A stretch of DNA of 64,000 bases from Gambelia wislizenii (Eukaryota > Chordata > Lepidosauria > Squamata > Crotaphytidae). A program made the translations under genes and the position numbers. Positions 10,426-21,934 of the stretch are shown here, in pieces; position 1 is the first letter of the stretch; each line of letters opens with the position of its first letter. The notes under the pieces were generated by a model. The model did not search any database, was not told where the DNA came from, and saw nothing but the letters and a program-made list of their open reading frames with translations. The DNA lies in NCBI GenBank assembly GCA_030847615.1, contig JAUMIR010000005.1:245682645-245746644 (forward strand). Reading direction: 5' to 3'.

Positions 10426-10444
10426 GGGGGAGGGGAGGGGAGGG
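10426..10444 (+). promoter_or_regulatory. Second G-quadruplex-capable run
   Basis: GGGGGAGGGGAGGGGAGGG contains four G-tracts with one-base A loops, directly after a GTCTG tandem run. It is a likely MAZ/Sp-type site in the promoter. Confidence 0.6.
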
Positions 10445-10852
10445 AGTGAGGGGCTGAGACTAGCGCTCTGGTTCGCTCCCTCTCTCGCTGCAGAAACAGC
10501 GCCCTGCCAACAGAACTGCACGGAATTGGCTTGGAGGAGGAGGTGGAGGAAAAGAAGCAGCCGCCGCCTTTGAACGTTTCTTCTTGATCGCATCCCCCCC
10601 CCCAAAAAAATTGCTTTTCTTCTCCAGTTGGTGGCTCTAAACAAGTCAAGAGAGACATTTGAACCCCTCCGGAGAGACTGGCCTCCCCTCCCTTCCTTCT
10701 TGGATGCTTAGCACCCCCCCATCCCCTTTCCCTCGTCGCTTTTCTCCCCTTCTCCGCGACCCCCTCCCCCTTCTGCCATCCGTCTCCTCTTTAAAAGATC
10801 TGTCTGGCTAGAAAGAGCCCAACGAGCCCTTCCTTGCTGCTTCTCCTTCTCC

Positions 10853-10945
10853 ATGGTGTTAGCAGCGGCGGCGGCCAGAGGTTTTGTGCTAAATTGTTTG
10901 GCAGGGGCCCGGATGTTCTCAGAGGATGCTTTGCAATTGTACTAA
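10853..10945 (+). CDS. Upstream ORF, 30 codons, in the presumed 5' UTR
   Basis: An ATG in context ctccATGG opens a frame of 30 residues (MVLAAAAARGFVLN...) that stops at 10943-10945, 234 bp before the channel start codon. It is probably regulatory rather than a functional peptide, if transcription starts upstream of it. No family resemblance was seen. Confidence 0.35.
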   Translation: MVLAAAAARGFVLNCLAGARMFSEDALQLY

Positions 10946-11179
10946 AGGAGGCAGTAGTGGAAAGGATCAGATTTTGGGCTTTGATGCAATCATGGGAATC
11001 AGGTAATAACCAAGCGGGGGAATTTCGACGCCGCAGCAGCTTCGGTTTCTTCCTTGAACTGCTCACCCCATCTGCTGTTTGGTGTGTGGTTTTGTTTTTT
11101 GGATTTGGAGGAATTAAAATTTGAACTCCTGCTTGGTTGTATCTTTTTTTTTTAAATTATTCCTCGTTCTTCTACTTAA

Positions 11180-11228
11180 ATGGTCAATGAAAACAAGAGG
11201 ATGTACATTCCAGAGGAAAACCACCAAG
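11180..11228 (+). CDS. CACNA1C: CACNA1C alternative first coding exon (short N-terminus, CaV1.2 alpha-1C)
   Basis: The exon encodes 16 residues, MVNENKRMYIPEENHQ, plus the first base of the next codon. It ends in CAAG at a consensus donor, GTAAGA. This is the short alternative N-terminus of the L-type calcium channel pore subunit known in mammals as exon 1b. From memory the human peptide differs only at residue 6 (Thr for Lys). The full protein has four six-helix repeats in the plasma membrane and carries the depolarisation-gated calcium current in smooth muscle, brain and heart. The exon contributes only cytoplasmic N-terminal residues. The start was chosen because it begins the conserved peptide and lies downstream of a CpG-rich promoter. 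The donor is phase 1. The next exon (starting GSNYGSPRP in mammals) was not found in the following 52.7 kb, so the intron runs past the window. The longer cardiac-type first exon was not seen upstream either. Confidence 0.9.
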
Positions 11229-11805
11229 GTAAGACTGCGTGTTGTGTGTGTATGTGTGTTGGGGAGGGGGGCTTAGAGATGTAGCTACTCTTCATTTTCT
11301 TCTTTTTTTCTCACTTCTCCATCTACCTGCTAGAGAAGTCCAGAGGGAAGAACAGAGGGAAGGGGATGGGAGGTGGTCCTGATGCCACCATCCTATGGGG
11401 GGAGGCAGGTGTTGATATTAAGGGGAGATGTGATGCAGGGGTCTCTGAAGGCTGGTGGTCGATGAAAACAAAACAAGCAAGAAGCCCTCGCCACCCCCAT
11501 TGCGCGCCCCAAATTCAGAAGCTTATCGCGCCTGATCAGCCTTATTTCTGGCAGGCATTAGGAAGCCAAGCAAAGTTGCTTTCTGGAGGAGGGATCGGGG
11601 AGTTTGGAAGAAAGCAGCTCCTTCCATCTCTTGACCGGTCCGCTCAAGAGCAGCAGGTTCTTCGTCCTCCTTCCTTCCCAACATTGCCATCGGATGCCTT
11701 GTTGGTTTTGGAGGCATTGGCAAACTGGGGCCATTTTAAAGCCCTTCTCTTGATCCCCCGTCCGCCCATCCCTACGGGGTGTGTGTAGCTCGAGCCAAGC
11801 CGTCG

Positions 11806-11955
11806 AATGCATGTTTACTCGGAAGTAAGTTCCATCAAGTTCATCTTCTACACAGGAAGGAAAATGTGATGGTTTTCTTATGTACTCCCCCCCTCAAGTA
11901 TCTGAGATTCCCCCCACTGAAAACAGAGACTTACTTCCGAGTAGATGTATAGGTA
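11806..11955. mobile_element. Degenerate palindromic MITE with 14-bp perfect inverted repeat
   Basis: ACTCGGAAGTAAGT (11817-11830) is exactly inverted as ACTTACTTCCGAGT (11929-11942). The wording 'tttactcggaagtaagt' recurs in a dispersed family (also 12136 and 17391). The ends are not defined. Confidence 0.45.
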
Positions 11956-12135
11956 GACGTGCATTGTTGATGGAAGTAATGAAATACTTAGGATGCCTCT
12001 GACAGTAGCTCCTCGACAGATAAAGCCAGCCCCATTAAAAAAACAATAAACTGTCCGTTTCCTTACATCATTCCCAAAAATACCTTGGCGAGGGAGAGAC
12101 CCATGGAGAGAGGAGGGAACGGGCGGCTGGTTTGG

Positions 12136-12215
12136 GCGCAATCCTATATCCGCCTACTTTGGAGTAAAGCTCACCGACCCGAACAGGTTGACTTCTGAGT
12201 AGGGTCAGTGCATAG
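12136..12215. mobile_element. Degenerate member of the 'caatcctat...gagtag' MITE family
   Basis: 'gcaatcctatatccgcctactttggagtaaag' at one end and 'gacttctgagtagggtcagtgcata' at the other match the copy at 17391 in layout. Confidence 0.4.
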
Positions 12216-13004
12216 AAAGACGCTTTTCTAGCCCCTTGACCTCCCCTCCATGCTGAGTCCTGCCCCCCACCAATGCCAGATCGCCCTTTCGGGGGGCAGA
12301 AGTGGGATCCTGAAGGCACGCAAAACACACAAGGCGAGGCTGGAGGTGTCTATCAATTTCGACGCCCCAAAGCTGAGAGTCCCCATAGGTTCAGCTTCAA
12401 AGAAGAATTCGCAGGCCCTGGGTTCAGGCGCCCGCCCCAAAGCACAGATTGCTTGGAGATGCTTCTCTGAACAGCTTGTGGTGTCACACACACACACACA
12501 CACCCCTATCTATCGATGCTATACTGTATACTTTTTTTTCCTTTTGGGGGACATGACCTCTCCAAGCGCTGCGCCTCTCTGGGCAGTTCCCACTAACCGG
12601 GCTCACCTTTGAACCTTGCCAGCCCCGCTCCTCCTGCTAGATGGATGGAGGTGCTGGAGAGAGACCCGGCCATGATCGCCTTGGCTGGAGGGAAAGAAAT
12701 CCCCATGCCTGCGCCTGGTGGCGTCTCTGGATGCGGGTGCTCGGGCGCGGGCGCGCGCCTGCCATCTCCCTACGGACCGGAGTTCTTCCTCAGCTCCACC
12801 AGCCCTCCATCTACGCTGCCCCATCAGGCAACCTCCTCATGCTTATACAATTATGGGGGGATAGAGGGTAACCGGTGTGTCTAGCTGAGAAGACTTCCCC
12901 TACCCTACCTTCCCAGGTGCTGGCTGGTGAGAAGGGTGAGAAGCAAACCCTTGATTGTTCAGGTTCCATCCTTGGTCTATCTGATTTCCCTTGTTGTTGT
13001 TTTC

Positions 13005-13237
13005 AAAGAAACTAGAGCTTACAAGAGCCAGCTACTCCAATCCCCTGCCATGCAGGAATACACAACTTAAGCACTCTTGAAAGATGCCCATCCAAACTCT
13101 GCTTGTAGACTTCCAAAGATGGAGAGTCTGACATTCTCCAAGGAAATCTATTCTACTGTTGAACAACTGATACAGTAAAAAAAGTATAAAAATCTTCATG
13201 CTTAGGTAGAATCTCTTTTCCTGTAATTTGAACACTT
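13005..13237 (-). mobile_element. CR1 LINE 3' fragment
   Basis: Complement of CR1 C-terminal coding sequence: 'ccaatcccctgccatgcaggaat', 'gatgcccatccaaactctg', 'tctactgttgaacaactgatacag'. The ATTCTATG tail is missing and divergence is high. Confidence 0.75.
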
Positions 13238-13320
13238 TGGTTTGGATATATAAATATGAATATCACAGGTAGCTGAGCTGTGGGTTGGAGGTGGGGTAAT
13301 CTCAGCTTGACACCCTAGAG

Positions 13321-13505
13321 CAGTGGTGTTCAACGGGGTGATCCCTGGACTGGTGCCAGTCCCTGAGCCCTTGGTTTCTGGTCCCTAGAAAGTTTCCAGG
13401 AAAGAAACCAGTTGTAGCCAATTAGAACAAACATGGTGGTGGTCCCTAGCACATTTGAAAAAACTAATTGCTGGTCCCCCACTTCAGATAGCCTGAGAAG
13501 CACTG
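13321..13505. mobile_element. hAT MITE with 8-bp target duplication
   Basis: The element runs from CAGTGGTGTTCAACG to GAGAAGCACTG. Flanks CCCTAGAG (13313-13320) and CCCTAGAA (13506-13513) are an 8-bp duplication with one change. CAGTG/CACTG ends and an 8-bp duplication are diagnostic of hAT elements. It is 185 bp long and non-coding. Confidence 0.75.
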
Positions 13506-13753
13506 CCCTAGAAAACAGGAGTCAGAATCCATAGCAGTGGGCTCAGGGACCAATGCTCAGAGCTCTTATCAGGTTGTTTCAGAATGGAAAGAAATTGTGC
13601 TTGATCTCATGCCCTCTTGTGTCTTGTGGAAGAGAAAGTTTAAGTATATAAATATGCATTTGATTATGGCTATCATAGGATGGATAATGATGGTCATCAC
13701 TATCAATCAGTTCACACAACCAAAACCTTCCTGTGAGGCACAGAAGTGAAACA

Positions 13754-13777
13754 TCATCATCATCATCATCATCATAG
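13754..13777. repeat. (ATC)n microsatellite
   Basis: Eight perfect ATC units. A TG run lies nearby at about 13870-13892. Confidence 0.9.
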
Positions 13778-13984
13778 CAAAAGCAGTCATCCTCCCATGC
13801 AAACAGGTACTCAAGAGAAAGGTGGGAAAGTGTGCTCCATGTTGCTCTCTTAGCCATGTTCACTGCCATGTGTGTTTGTGTGTGTGTGTGTATTTCTCCT
13901 TCACTGCTGCCAATGCTACTGATAAGTGGACCAAACCTTGGCCTCCATAGAAATATGCCAAATGGGGGAGGGTGGGGGTGGGGA

Positions 13985-14067
13985 GTGTTTGGGGATTTTA
14001 TCTGTATTGTATTTTAATTTTTGTAAGCCGCCCCAATTGTTTTAACAGAGGGGCGGGGTATAAATAA

Positions 14068-14106
<39 letters not shown>
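13985..14106 (+). mobile_element. L2-type LINE 3' tail
   Basis: 'ttgtaagccgccccaattg...gaggggcggggtataaata' followed by (ATT)n. This matches the 3' terminus of the long L2 ending at 54306 and the copy ending at 62671. Only the terminal UTR is present, a typical extreme 5' truncation. Confidence 0.75.
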
Positions 14107-15150
14107 ATACTATAGCAACCCAAATCCAGCTCAGCTCTTCTACCAGATGCAGTGATTATATAATATATATGGAGTAGGTTTGCCCTCCCCTCCCCTCCTT
14201 TTGTAGATTTTTTTATTGCTCCTAGAAAAAAGGGCAACAACTCTAAAGCAGGAAAAGGAGAAGGAAAGTTGGACTTATTTGTATCTATTTGAATTTTTTC
14301 CCCTGTACATAAAGAGGGGGCTAAATCTGCAAATTATTACAAGCAAGGGAGATAGAATATGGCATTCTTATGGGAAGAGGCAGTCTTTTAAAACTCTTTC
14401 CATTTTCAGTTGTTACACATTGCTCCATTTTAAGCACTACACAACTTTGTCACTACTCATTTTTCTTTCATATACTTCAGTCCCTGCAATTTGTAAGGAC
14501 TGTCTCCTAGGTTTTCTAACCAAATCTGACATTGATTTGTGGTTATGGTGGCAAAGAACAGAACTTAAAACAAACTAATCCTGGGATATATTACTGTAAT
14601 TAGAGTTAAAGTGTAGAAAAAGGGGGATTAGAAAGATTAGAATAAAGGGAGAATCCAGCTGCCATTCTTTACACTAGAAAAATCTAATTTGAGATGACTA
14701 GAATATCTCAGGTTACACTTTTCAGCAGTTTTCAACAGAGAAATAATTCCTTGGGCTGCCCATGAAAACTTGCATGATAACTTGGATCAGAAATAAAGTA
14801 GGCCTCCTTTATTTCTGTTCTCAGTTTCATACACATTCAGTTAGCTAATTAACTAATTTTATGGGCTCCAATTTAGGGAGCCAACAAGCCACATGACTAA
14901 CAAAAAAACTATAGCACAAATAGGAGTCTTTTATTGTGAGCATCCATACCACTTTTTTTCTTACTTGTCCTTTGTCCGTTGGATTTACCTGGCTTCTGTA
15001 CAATTTGCAGGCCTGGTTCTATTATACAGAGTAAGGAGCTAAGACAAGTTCCTTAAATCAATATATTTTTTGTAATAGTTATGTTCTTTTTAGTGTTAAA
15101 TCATTCAACATAAACCATAATTTCTCCAAATATAATTTTTACCATTGTGT
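14107..15150. other. Intronic sequence, no element recognised
   Basis: AT-rich unique-looking sequence. The 120-codon open frame at 14216 has no domain features. A TG run closes the block near 15160. Confidence 0.5.
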
Positions 15151-15229
15151 AATTATATTGTGTGTGTGTGTGTGTGTGTACATGCATTCATGTGTGCATA
15201 TGGAATTGGATTTGTCCTTCGAGCCTGTG

Positions 15230-15600
15230 CAATGGATTTTTCTGGTGGAGCGCAGCGTGCACAGAACTGGCCTCACCCCTTAAACCAAAGGTTCATCTGC
15301 TGTGGCCTTGCAAGCATGGACGGTAGCAGCAAGGTCCTTGGGTCGTAGGTTTGATTAGAGTTTCCTTCTCTTAGATGGTTGACCTTACAGGGTTGGACGA
15401 GCACCATCTGCCTGGGTTTGGGATTAGAGTTTTCCTTCTCCTAGGACGGTTGCCATAAGGCTAGAGGGCCCATCCTGCCCTTTGACGCTCTTTGTCAGAC
15501 CCTTCGGTTTTGACATGTCTGGCATGGGAGACCCTACCAGTGGCTATTATGCCACCGCCAGCATAGCTCAAAACATCAGTAGGGTATGCAAGGCTCTCTC
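15230..15600. repeat. Unclassified interspersed repeat, possibly a LINE 5' region
   Basis: GC-richer than its flanks, with two tandem near-copies of 'ttagagtttccttctc-tagatggttg' (15356 and 15424). These are followed by 'gggagaccctaccagtggctattatgcc' and 'ctacgacaagggggcatatgg'. That wording resembles a 5' region of vertebrate LINE families, but the match is from memory and only suggestive. Confidence 0.4.
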
Positions 15601-17390
15601 CTACGACAAGGGGGCATATGGAGAATAACAGAAAAAGAACAAGAAAAGGCTTGAGAAAGTACACACAGAATATTTGGTATGTGCACTTGCATGTGTATCT
15701 GTATCTGATGATAGGATTCAGATGAGATGTATGGACATCTAATGTGTCTTACCATAGTATCGTTAACATTTTGCATAGGTAAAGTTCCTCAGATGGTCAT
15801 TTAGGGACAATAAGTAAGGAGATGGAGTTTAATTTGCAGTTCTTTCATTGTAACAAGGATTGTCTGCTGCAAAGTCGTCCCATTTGGATTATGTAGTATT
15901 AATTTCAGGTGTGATTTAATGCTTTATGTTACACATAACTGTGTATTGTGCTTATAGAAAGAGGGGCTGACCTCTTGCAGAACATGCTGGCCAAAGTAGG
16001 AAATAAACAAACCTTTTTACCTATTGCATAGCTGATTTAAAGGCATATGAAGAGGAACATGGTAATGCTTCATACTATGTGGATTCTGCCTATGTCAGAA
16101 GTGATAAAGAGCGATGGGGTCCAGAAGTTATCAAAACAACTGGAAAATTCATAGCACAGCTATGTCACCAGACTGAAATTGACTAACAGTCCTCCAGGGA
16201 ACTGGTTAGTATAGTTCTGTATCTTCAGGGATCTCTAATAGAATTCCCAACAGCATCATCAACCTACAGTTCCAAGGAATTGTTAGGTATGGTGGAGAGG
16301 CATGTTAATTCAAGTTTGTGTGTAGATATGCTCTAATTGGTAGGAGAAGGTACCGAAGGGTTACCACTCTGCCCTCTCCTTTCCAGCTGGAAGAGTTATT
16401 TTTCCATATATAACTAAAGATATCAAGATCCTAGATCCTAAACCCATCCTAGGTTAATAATTATTGACACAAAAGGGCTCCCACAACTAGGCCATCTATT
16501 CCCCATAGACATGTTTCTTTAAGTGGTGCACTGATTAATATTAATACATCTAAACCACTTTCTATTCACCTTTGGGCCTTGCTCGTTTGCATCACTCTGA
16601 CAGGTTCCCAATGGCTATCAAAACCAGGACTCCATTGTCTTCTTTCTCTCCTTTAAATTGTTGCCTTTTTTTCAGACATCATTTGTATTCCCAAGTAAAC
16701 TTCTTAGCTATGTGATATGTTATGTAAGGGAATTTAACCACAGCCCCACAGGTCAGAGTGAAAATCAATTGACTCTCCCTTCTTTTGGGAGGTTTTATGG
16801 AATCAAGTGATATATTTCAGACAGAGAATAGACCAGTTGTTGAAGAATAGGTTGTCTTCCCATAAGTTCACGTATATGTATTCCAAAGCACATTTCAAAA
16901 TTCATACTCTATGGCTGACCTGTTTTATTCTGTGTTTCAAAATAAGTCATTAGAAATAAATCTATCTATTAATTCCCAGCTCTGTTTTAAACTTTTAATT
17001 TGATGGATTGATGCCTGACATTTTTAAAACCCAGAGTTGCACCAGCATGTTAATGCTTAGGGTGGGGTATAATTACAGCTGCATCATCATTATGACATCA
17101 CATTAGGTGTTGTGCCAGTGTCCAAGTGACATTATGACACTGTTGCAGTCAGATGCACCAACACAGATATTTAGTGTTTGGAAATGACCTGTTCTGTTGA
17201 GAATTCCTTATATCACCATTATTATTTTTGTATTTCTGTAATTCTCAATGTGCTTTATAATAAAAATTCCTTTTGTCTTTATGTCTGAACATTTACTAGT
17301 CCGAAGCCAGTGCCCATGTTGTCAAACTAGACATTGTGTGTGCATTTAATTTGGGATATAAACATTTGAAGAACTGTTTTGTACTTTGGC
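15601..17390. other. Intronic sequence, no element recognised
   Basis: No exon, RNA gene or clear repeat was seen. Sequence is AT-rich with short frames only. Confidence 0.5.
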
Positions 17391-17479
17391 CTGCAATCCT
17401 CTACACACTTAACCTGGAACAGAACCCAGATGGATTCAGCTGGACTTACTTCTGAGTAAATATGCATAGGATTGCACAG
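17391..17479. mobile_element. Short palindromic MITE
   Basis: 'tgcaatcctctacacacttaa' is inverted as 'taaatatgcataggattgca', with 'acttacttctgagtaa' inside. About 90 bp, non-coding, a type of repeat scattered through reptile genomes. Confidence 0.55.
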
Positions 17480-17639
17480 CCACTTAGGGAAAGTGGAGAT
17501 CTGCCTGTTTACCATATTCCTTAGAAGTGCATATCCTCCAGCATTTCACAGATGAAAACAAGGGCATGTGTGGTGAAACAAGATCAGAATGTGGTTAAGA
17601 CGGCAAAAAATATTAGTAAGGAAAAGCACAAGCTTGGAG

Positions 17640-17845
17640 AAGCTGCAGCTATCTGATTTTGCCTGAACCTACTGGGAATGGCAAGAATCTGCCGCCTCCT
17701 CTCCCTCCTGATGAATTAACTGAGTGCAAACTACTTTTTCACTTGGAACTCAGTTTGCAGCAATTGAAGTAAGCTGAGTACAGAGGGGAGAAGTGGGTGG
17801 AGGAGAGAAAAATCAGGACATTTTAAAAGCAGCTGAAAAAGTTGG
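17640..17845 (-). repeat. Repeat family R, copy 1
   Basis: Shares 'gagtgcaaactactttttcacttggaactcagtttgcagcaattgaag' and 'ttttaaaagcagctgaaaaagt', on the opposite strand, with repeats at 61735-61990 and 63285-64000. The three copies define a dispersed family of unknown class. Confidence 0.5.
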
Positions 17846-19110
17846 ACGATGAGGATTATTTGGTACTATTCCTGCTTAACTGGGACAGTTGGTGGGTATG
17901 GAAGTGGCTTATATCTCCAGTTATAATGAGATACAGTATTAGAAACAAGAAGTCCTTCTGGAATACACTTTTCTTTGCACTTAATCTTAAATATATCAAC
18001 AAGCGGGCCTTTGAACCTTCCTTGCTAATTAAGTGCAGGGCTGTTGGTATAAAACTACAAGTCATCTAGATAGCCTTCCTGTGGTATAAATATATAATCA
18101 ACTGTTATTTAGTTTCGCAAACCAAAATTGTAGCATTTGGATGTTTTAAAACTAACAGAATGCTTAGGACTTCTTTGAAAGTGGTCAGGGCAGGGGACAG
18201 GGAAAGCCAACCAAAGGAAAGGACAAAAGGAGCTATATATATATTGGATCTTTGGATGATGGAGGCCAGTGTCAGGAATGGGTTAATACCAGTCCATATA
18301 CTGCATCTCATGTAAAAGCAATAGGATCAGGTGGGTCTTTTGCCTTGTACATGGCCACAAGAATTACTATTGTTGTCTTTTCCTCTTCTTTTTCCCCCCA
18401 GACTTTGGTGGGGCAAATTTTTAAACAAATCTATCAGTTATAGGTTTGGAGCATAAAGAAGTGTCAAACCTGTGTCTGGACCAGAAGCACCCTATATAAA
18501 CACCTATATATAAACAGCTTTAAAAGCCACACCAGAGTTAACATGCAGCTGCTTTTCTATACTCATTCTGATCCTTCTGGAATCATGGATGTAACATTAA
18601 TGAAGGCATAACTTGATGGCAGTAAACACTCCAAGGAGGTATTCAGGGACACTCTTCTGTCAACTAACCTTAAAAGGAATTTTTTAAAAGATTGCCAGTC
18701 TGGAGATAGAATCTTTATTTAGGTTAGGCAAATGTCTAAGGAATTCTTCTAATTGGTTCTGCAGTTTCTCCTCTATTGGCCATGCCATCTAAATCCCTTA
18801 AGGCCTAATGAAGAGCTCTGTGATGCTAAAAAAAATTGAATGTAGATAGATTTCTCCACAGAAGGTTATTGCCTTTTGTGCTTTGTCTTCAAACTGCAAA
18901 AGCCTTTATTTTATTGAAGAGTGGCTAATTGAATTATCTGTTAACATTTCAGGAGCAAGAATGAATGCTTGTCTGTAAAACAGAGCCTGTGGTCCTGTTC
19001 CGTCTTCATTTTTTTCCCTGCTTAAAATTTCTGAATTCAGATAGTTCGGGGGCAAGGGGGAACACATAATACAGTCTTTCCAGGGATACACCATTTTAGA
19101 ATATCCAAAG
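17846..19110. other. Intronic sequence, no element recognised
   Basis: AT-rich, short frames only. No exon or repeat was recognised. Confidence 0.5.
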
Positions 19111-19119
19111 CCAAAGCCA

Positions 19120-19262
19120 GAAAAACCTTTGTGGCTTCTTTAAGACTAACTGATTAATTATAGCATGGGATTTTGTGGAGTATAACACATGCTTCTGAGG
19201 AATTGGGCCATAGTCCATGAAAGCTATTCTGTAATAAATCTGTCATTTTTAAAGGTGTCACA
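19120..19262. mobile_element. Head-to-head pair of Penelope-like element tails
   Basis: The right half holds CTGAGGA (19195-19201), a partly paired stem and GAAA (19219-19222), then 'gctattctgtaataaatctgtca'. This is the tail wording of Penelope-like elements. The left half ('tggcttctttaagactaactgattaattatagcatgggattttgtgg') is the same tail inverted. No coding sequence remains. Confidence 0.45.
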
Positions 19263-21930
19263 GGAATCCTTGTTGCTTCAACTACTTCAGAATGTAAGTG
19301 AGGGATGGCATATCTATGTGGATATTTTTAAAGTCCTTGTCCTTTTAACCTCTGAGATTTTGCTACTTCCTATGTTGTTTTAATATTGCCATTGTACTGG
19401 CTGTTATTTTATTATATATCTCTTATTTTATTACTTTGTTTCTTGAGGACCACCATATAATCTATAAAATAAATGGATACTTTTCTACATCAGATTCTTT
19501 TTGCATTTAGAGAGTTAGCAGCTTATGTAGGAGGTATTTAGTTGAGAGTTATCCCTGAAACTCTAGCCTTCCATTTTCAGGCAAGTGGTATGCCATGGCA
19601 CAGCATTAAAACAATCCATCCCTCCACCCCTGAATTTTGAAGTCGTGTATTCCCATGATATTTCACATTTCAGCTGACTCAGCATAGAAACTAATATCAG
19701 TTAAAGTTTTTTGTTTTTTTTTTAATGTAGAAACAAGCAATCACGCAAGCGTGGCCATACCAAAAATGCAAACAAATTATTTTGTTTGTATACGTATGGT
19801 CTAGGGGAGGTATTTCTAGTTCATGTTTAATAATTACATACATTGAATGTTATGAACATTTCTAATGTATCCCCATGCACCAGGAAGGAGGCAGGGGAGA
19901 AACACGTTTGACTTTTAGGTTATTTTCTGAACCCAATAAAAATCCTAGGTCACTGTGTGGTATATATAAAAAAATCTCTTTTCGTATGCAGGAGTCTTTT
20001 TGTATGCTCCCAATCACCCAAGCCCAGAAAACAAGAAGTAGAATAAAAGTAAAGCAAAATCAATTAAAACAAAACATACACTTTTTGCACTGTGAGGTAT
20101 TTCCTGATGCCATTTGATTCCAATTTCCTCCCGCAATCCAAAGGTGTCCCTGGGGCTGAATGTGTCCCCTTTGGTCATTGGTTTTGGTCATTGGGTTTTG
20201 AGGCACCCAATCCCTCCAGATTTCACTGTTTTTTTCTGGCCAAAAGAGGTGATTTTTTTTCTTCTCTTGGGCGCCTTTAGGAGTAGCAATTCTTCTTTTA
20301 ACTTCCACCATTTCTGATGGTTTGTTGTTTTTTTTTTTGGTTTTCATTTAGGGCAGTCCATATGGCCCCTGGAGAGTCCCGAGGGAAGAAAATAGGCCTC
20401 TAAGCCTGTTGCATATTGATTTTGCCCTGATGGGGTCAAACTAGTGCCAACCAAAGGATGCTTCTTTTGCTTCACTGAACCACAGTTTGCAAAAATAACA
20501 ATACCATGACAGGATACTCCCCCATGTCCCTAGTACCAGTTGGCTGGTACAAAAAGTACTTCAGTGGCAAAAAGGAATAGATTTTTGGAACATTTTTGCC
20601 AGTATTTTTTTTTTCTTTGTAGAAAAAAGTATGTATGAGGCAAAGGGATGAAATTCAGGTGGTTTTGTTTGTAACTGTATGTGACAATGGGTTAGAATGC
20701 CTGCAGTGTAGGTCTGTAAGAAAATTAGACTCTGGGGAACTAAAAAGTTCTGTCCTAGCACATGAGAATTTACTTGGCTTTCACAATATGATGAAATCAT
20801 GTATTTTTATTCTGCACCCCTAAACATACTTGCTAGTTAATAAACCTCCTTGAGTACAATGGGGCAATAATTACTGGTGGTTTCCATGTCAATAGGGCAG
20901 TGAATACATTCCAGGATTTAGTCTGGACTTTAAAGGAGTTAACCAAGTTTCTATTTTAGGGATGGAAGTCACCGGCTGCCATTGCTGGGGACTTGAGTTT
21001 GAGTAGATGTGCACTGGATTGTGTACCTAGTAGATTATTTGTCAGTAGGAGTGATCCTGTGAATGATCTGAGAATGCCTGATCTTGCAGAATTGTTAGAG
21101 CAAAGTGGGGATGAATCTGAACAGGAAGTTGGTTGAGAAACCACTTAGAGTACCATGTAAGAGTGTTATATAATAAGAAAGGAGGATACTTGCAGTGTTT
21201 TGCTTTGTTTCTCTGTGTGATTCACAGAAAAGGTCGTTTAGATATTACCTGCATTAGTCCTGTTCTCCTCAATCAACAGGTACAACCCATTGTCTTTATA
21301 ATATTCATAACACTTCTGAAAACACCTTCTCAATTCCTCTTATTTGTTTTGGTATAATTTGATTTAATATTTACATTGGGTCATTTACAGAGTGCTTTTT
21401 TTAAAAAAAAAAATTGAAGTAACACACACACTATCTCTACACAGTGGAGCTGCTGTCTCATACCAAAGAGCAGATTCAGGGCATTTTTTTTTTTTCAGAA
21501 GAACAGCACAGTGAGAAATAACCTTTTTTTCTCCCCTGTACTAAAGGTGCATATAAGCTCAAAGAGACTAAAGCAAAGAGTTACAAGGTTTGAGGCCAAG
21601 ATATATGACTGGGAGCAGAATATAAACTATGAAATATGTTGATCAAAGTTCAACATAAGGCCTGTGGTGAAAAAACTTTCATTATTGTAGCTGTTTTGAA
21701 TGTATTTTTGGGTACTGAATTCTAAAAACACAATAAAAATGTCATACCACACAGTTCTTTCACAAACGTAACTACTAATTTCAGTACTAATTTCATTCAG
21801 TCACATATTACAACATAAAAACGTCAAAGCAAGTTGTGAAAAAACTATATGTGATGGAGCAAATTTGAGGTCATTTTTTGATTTATAATGTCAAAATTCC
21901 TTTAAAATCAGCATATAATTAAAAATATGT
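19263..21930. other. Intronic sequence, little recognised
   Basis: Contains poly-T tracts, a short internal duplication 'tttggtcattgg' near 20170, and no coding exon or defined element. Confidence 0.5.
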
Positions 21931-21934
21931 ATGT

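Larger units (their letters stand above)
9300..11179 (+). promoter_or_regulatory. CACNA1C: CpG-rich promoter and 5' UTR region of the CACNA1C short first exon
   Basis: About 1.9 kb of GC- and CpG-rich sequence leads into the start codon at 11180. It contains CAT-triplet and CA runs near 9410 and 9270, a CRE octamer at 10144, GC boxes and G-runs at 10315 and 10426, GTCTG tandem units near 10400 and a small upstream ORF at 10853. No convincing TATA box is visible: the TA run at 10074 is a microsatellite. A dispersed CpG-type start is therefore likely, but the exact start site cannot be read from sequence. The last 300 bp before the ATG turn AT-rich with a T-tract, as in a 5' UTR. Confidence 0.7.
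11229..12860. promoter_or_regulatory. CpG-rich intron start
   Basis: CpG density stays raised until about 12.8 kb, strongest at 12640-12780 ('ggtgctcgggcgcgggcgcgcgcctgcc'). Intronic CpG-rich DNA next to a first exon often has regulatory activity. The open frame at 12641-12871 is a composition effect with no recognisable domain. Confidence 0.5.

Noticed and set aside
12609..12884. Possible CpG-rich downstream exon
   Set aside because: The open frame has no recognisable domain and no splice-site pair matching CACNA1C. Composition explains it.
14216..14578. 120-codon frame
   Set aside because: No domain, no exon signals, AT-rich intron sequence.
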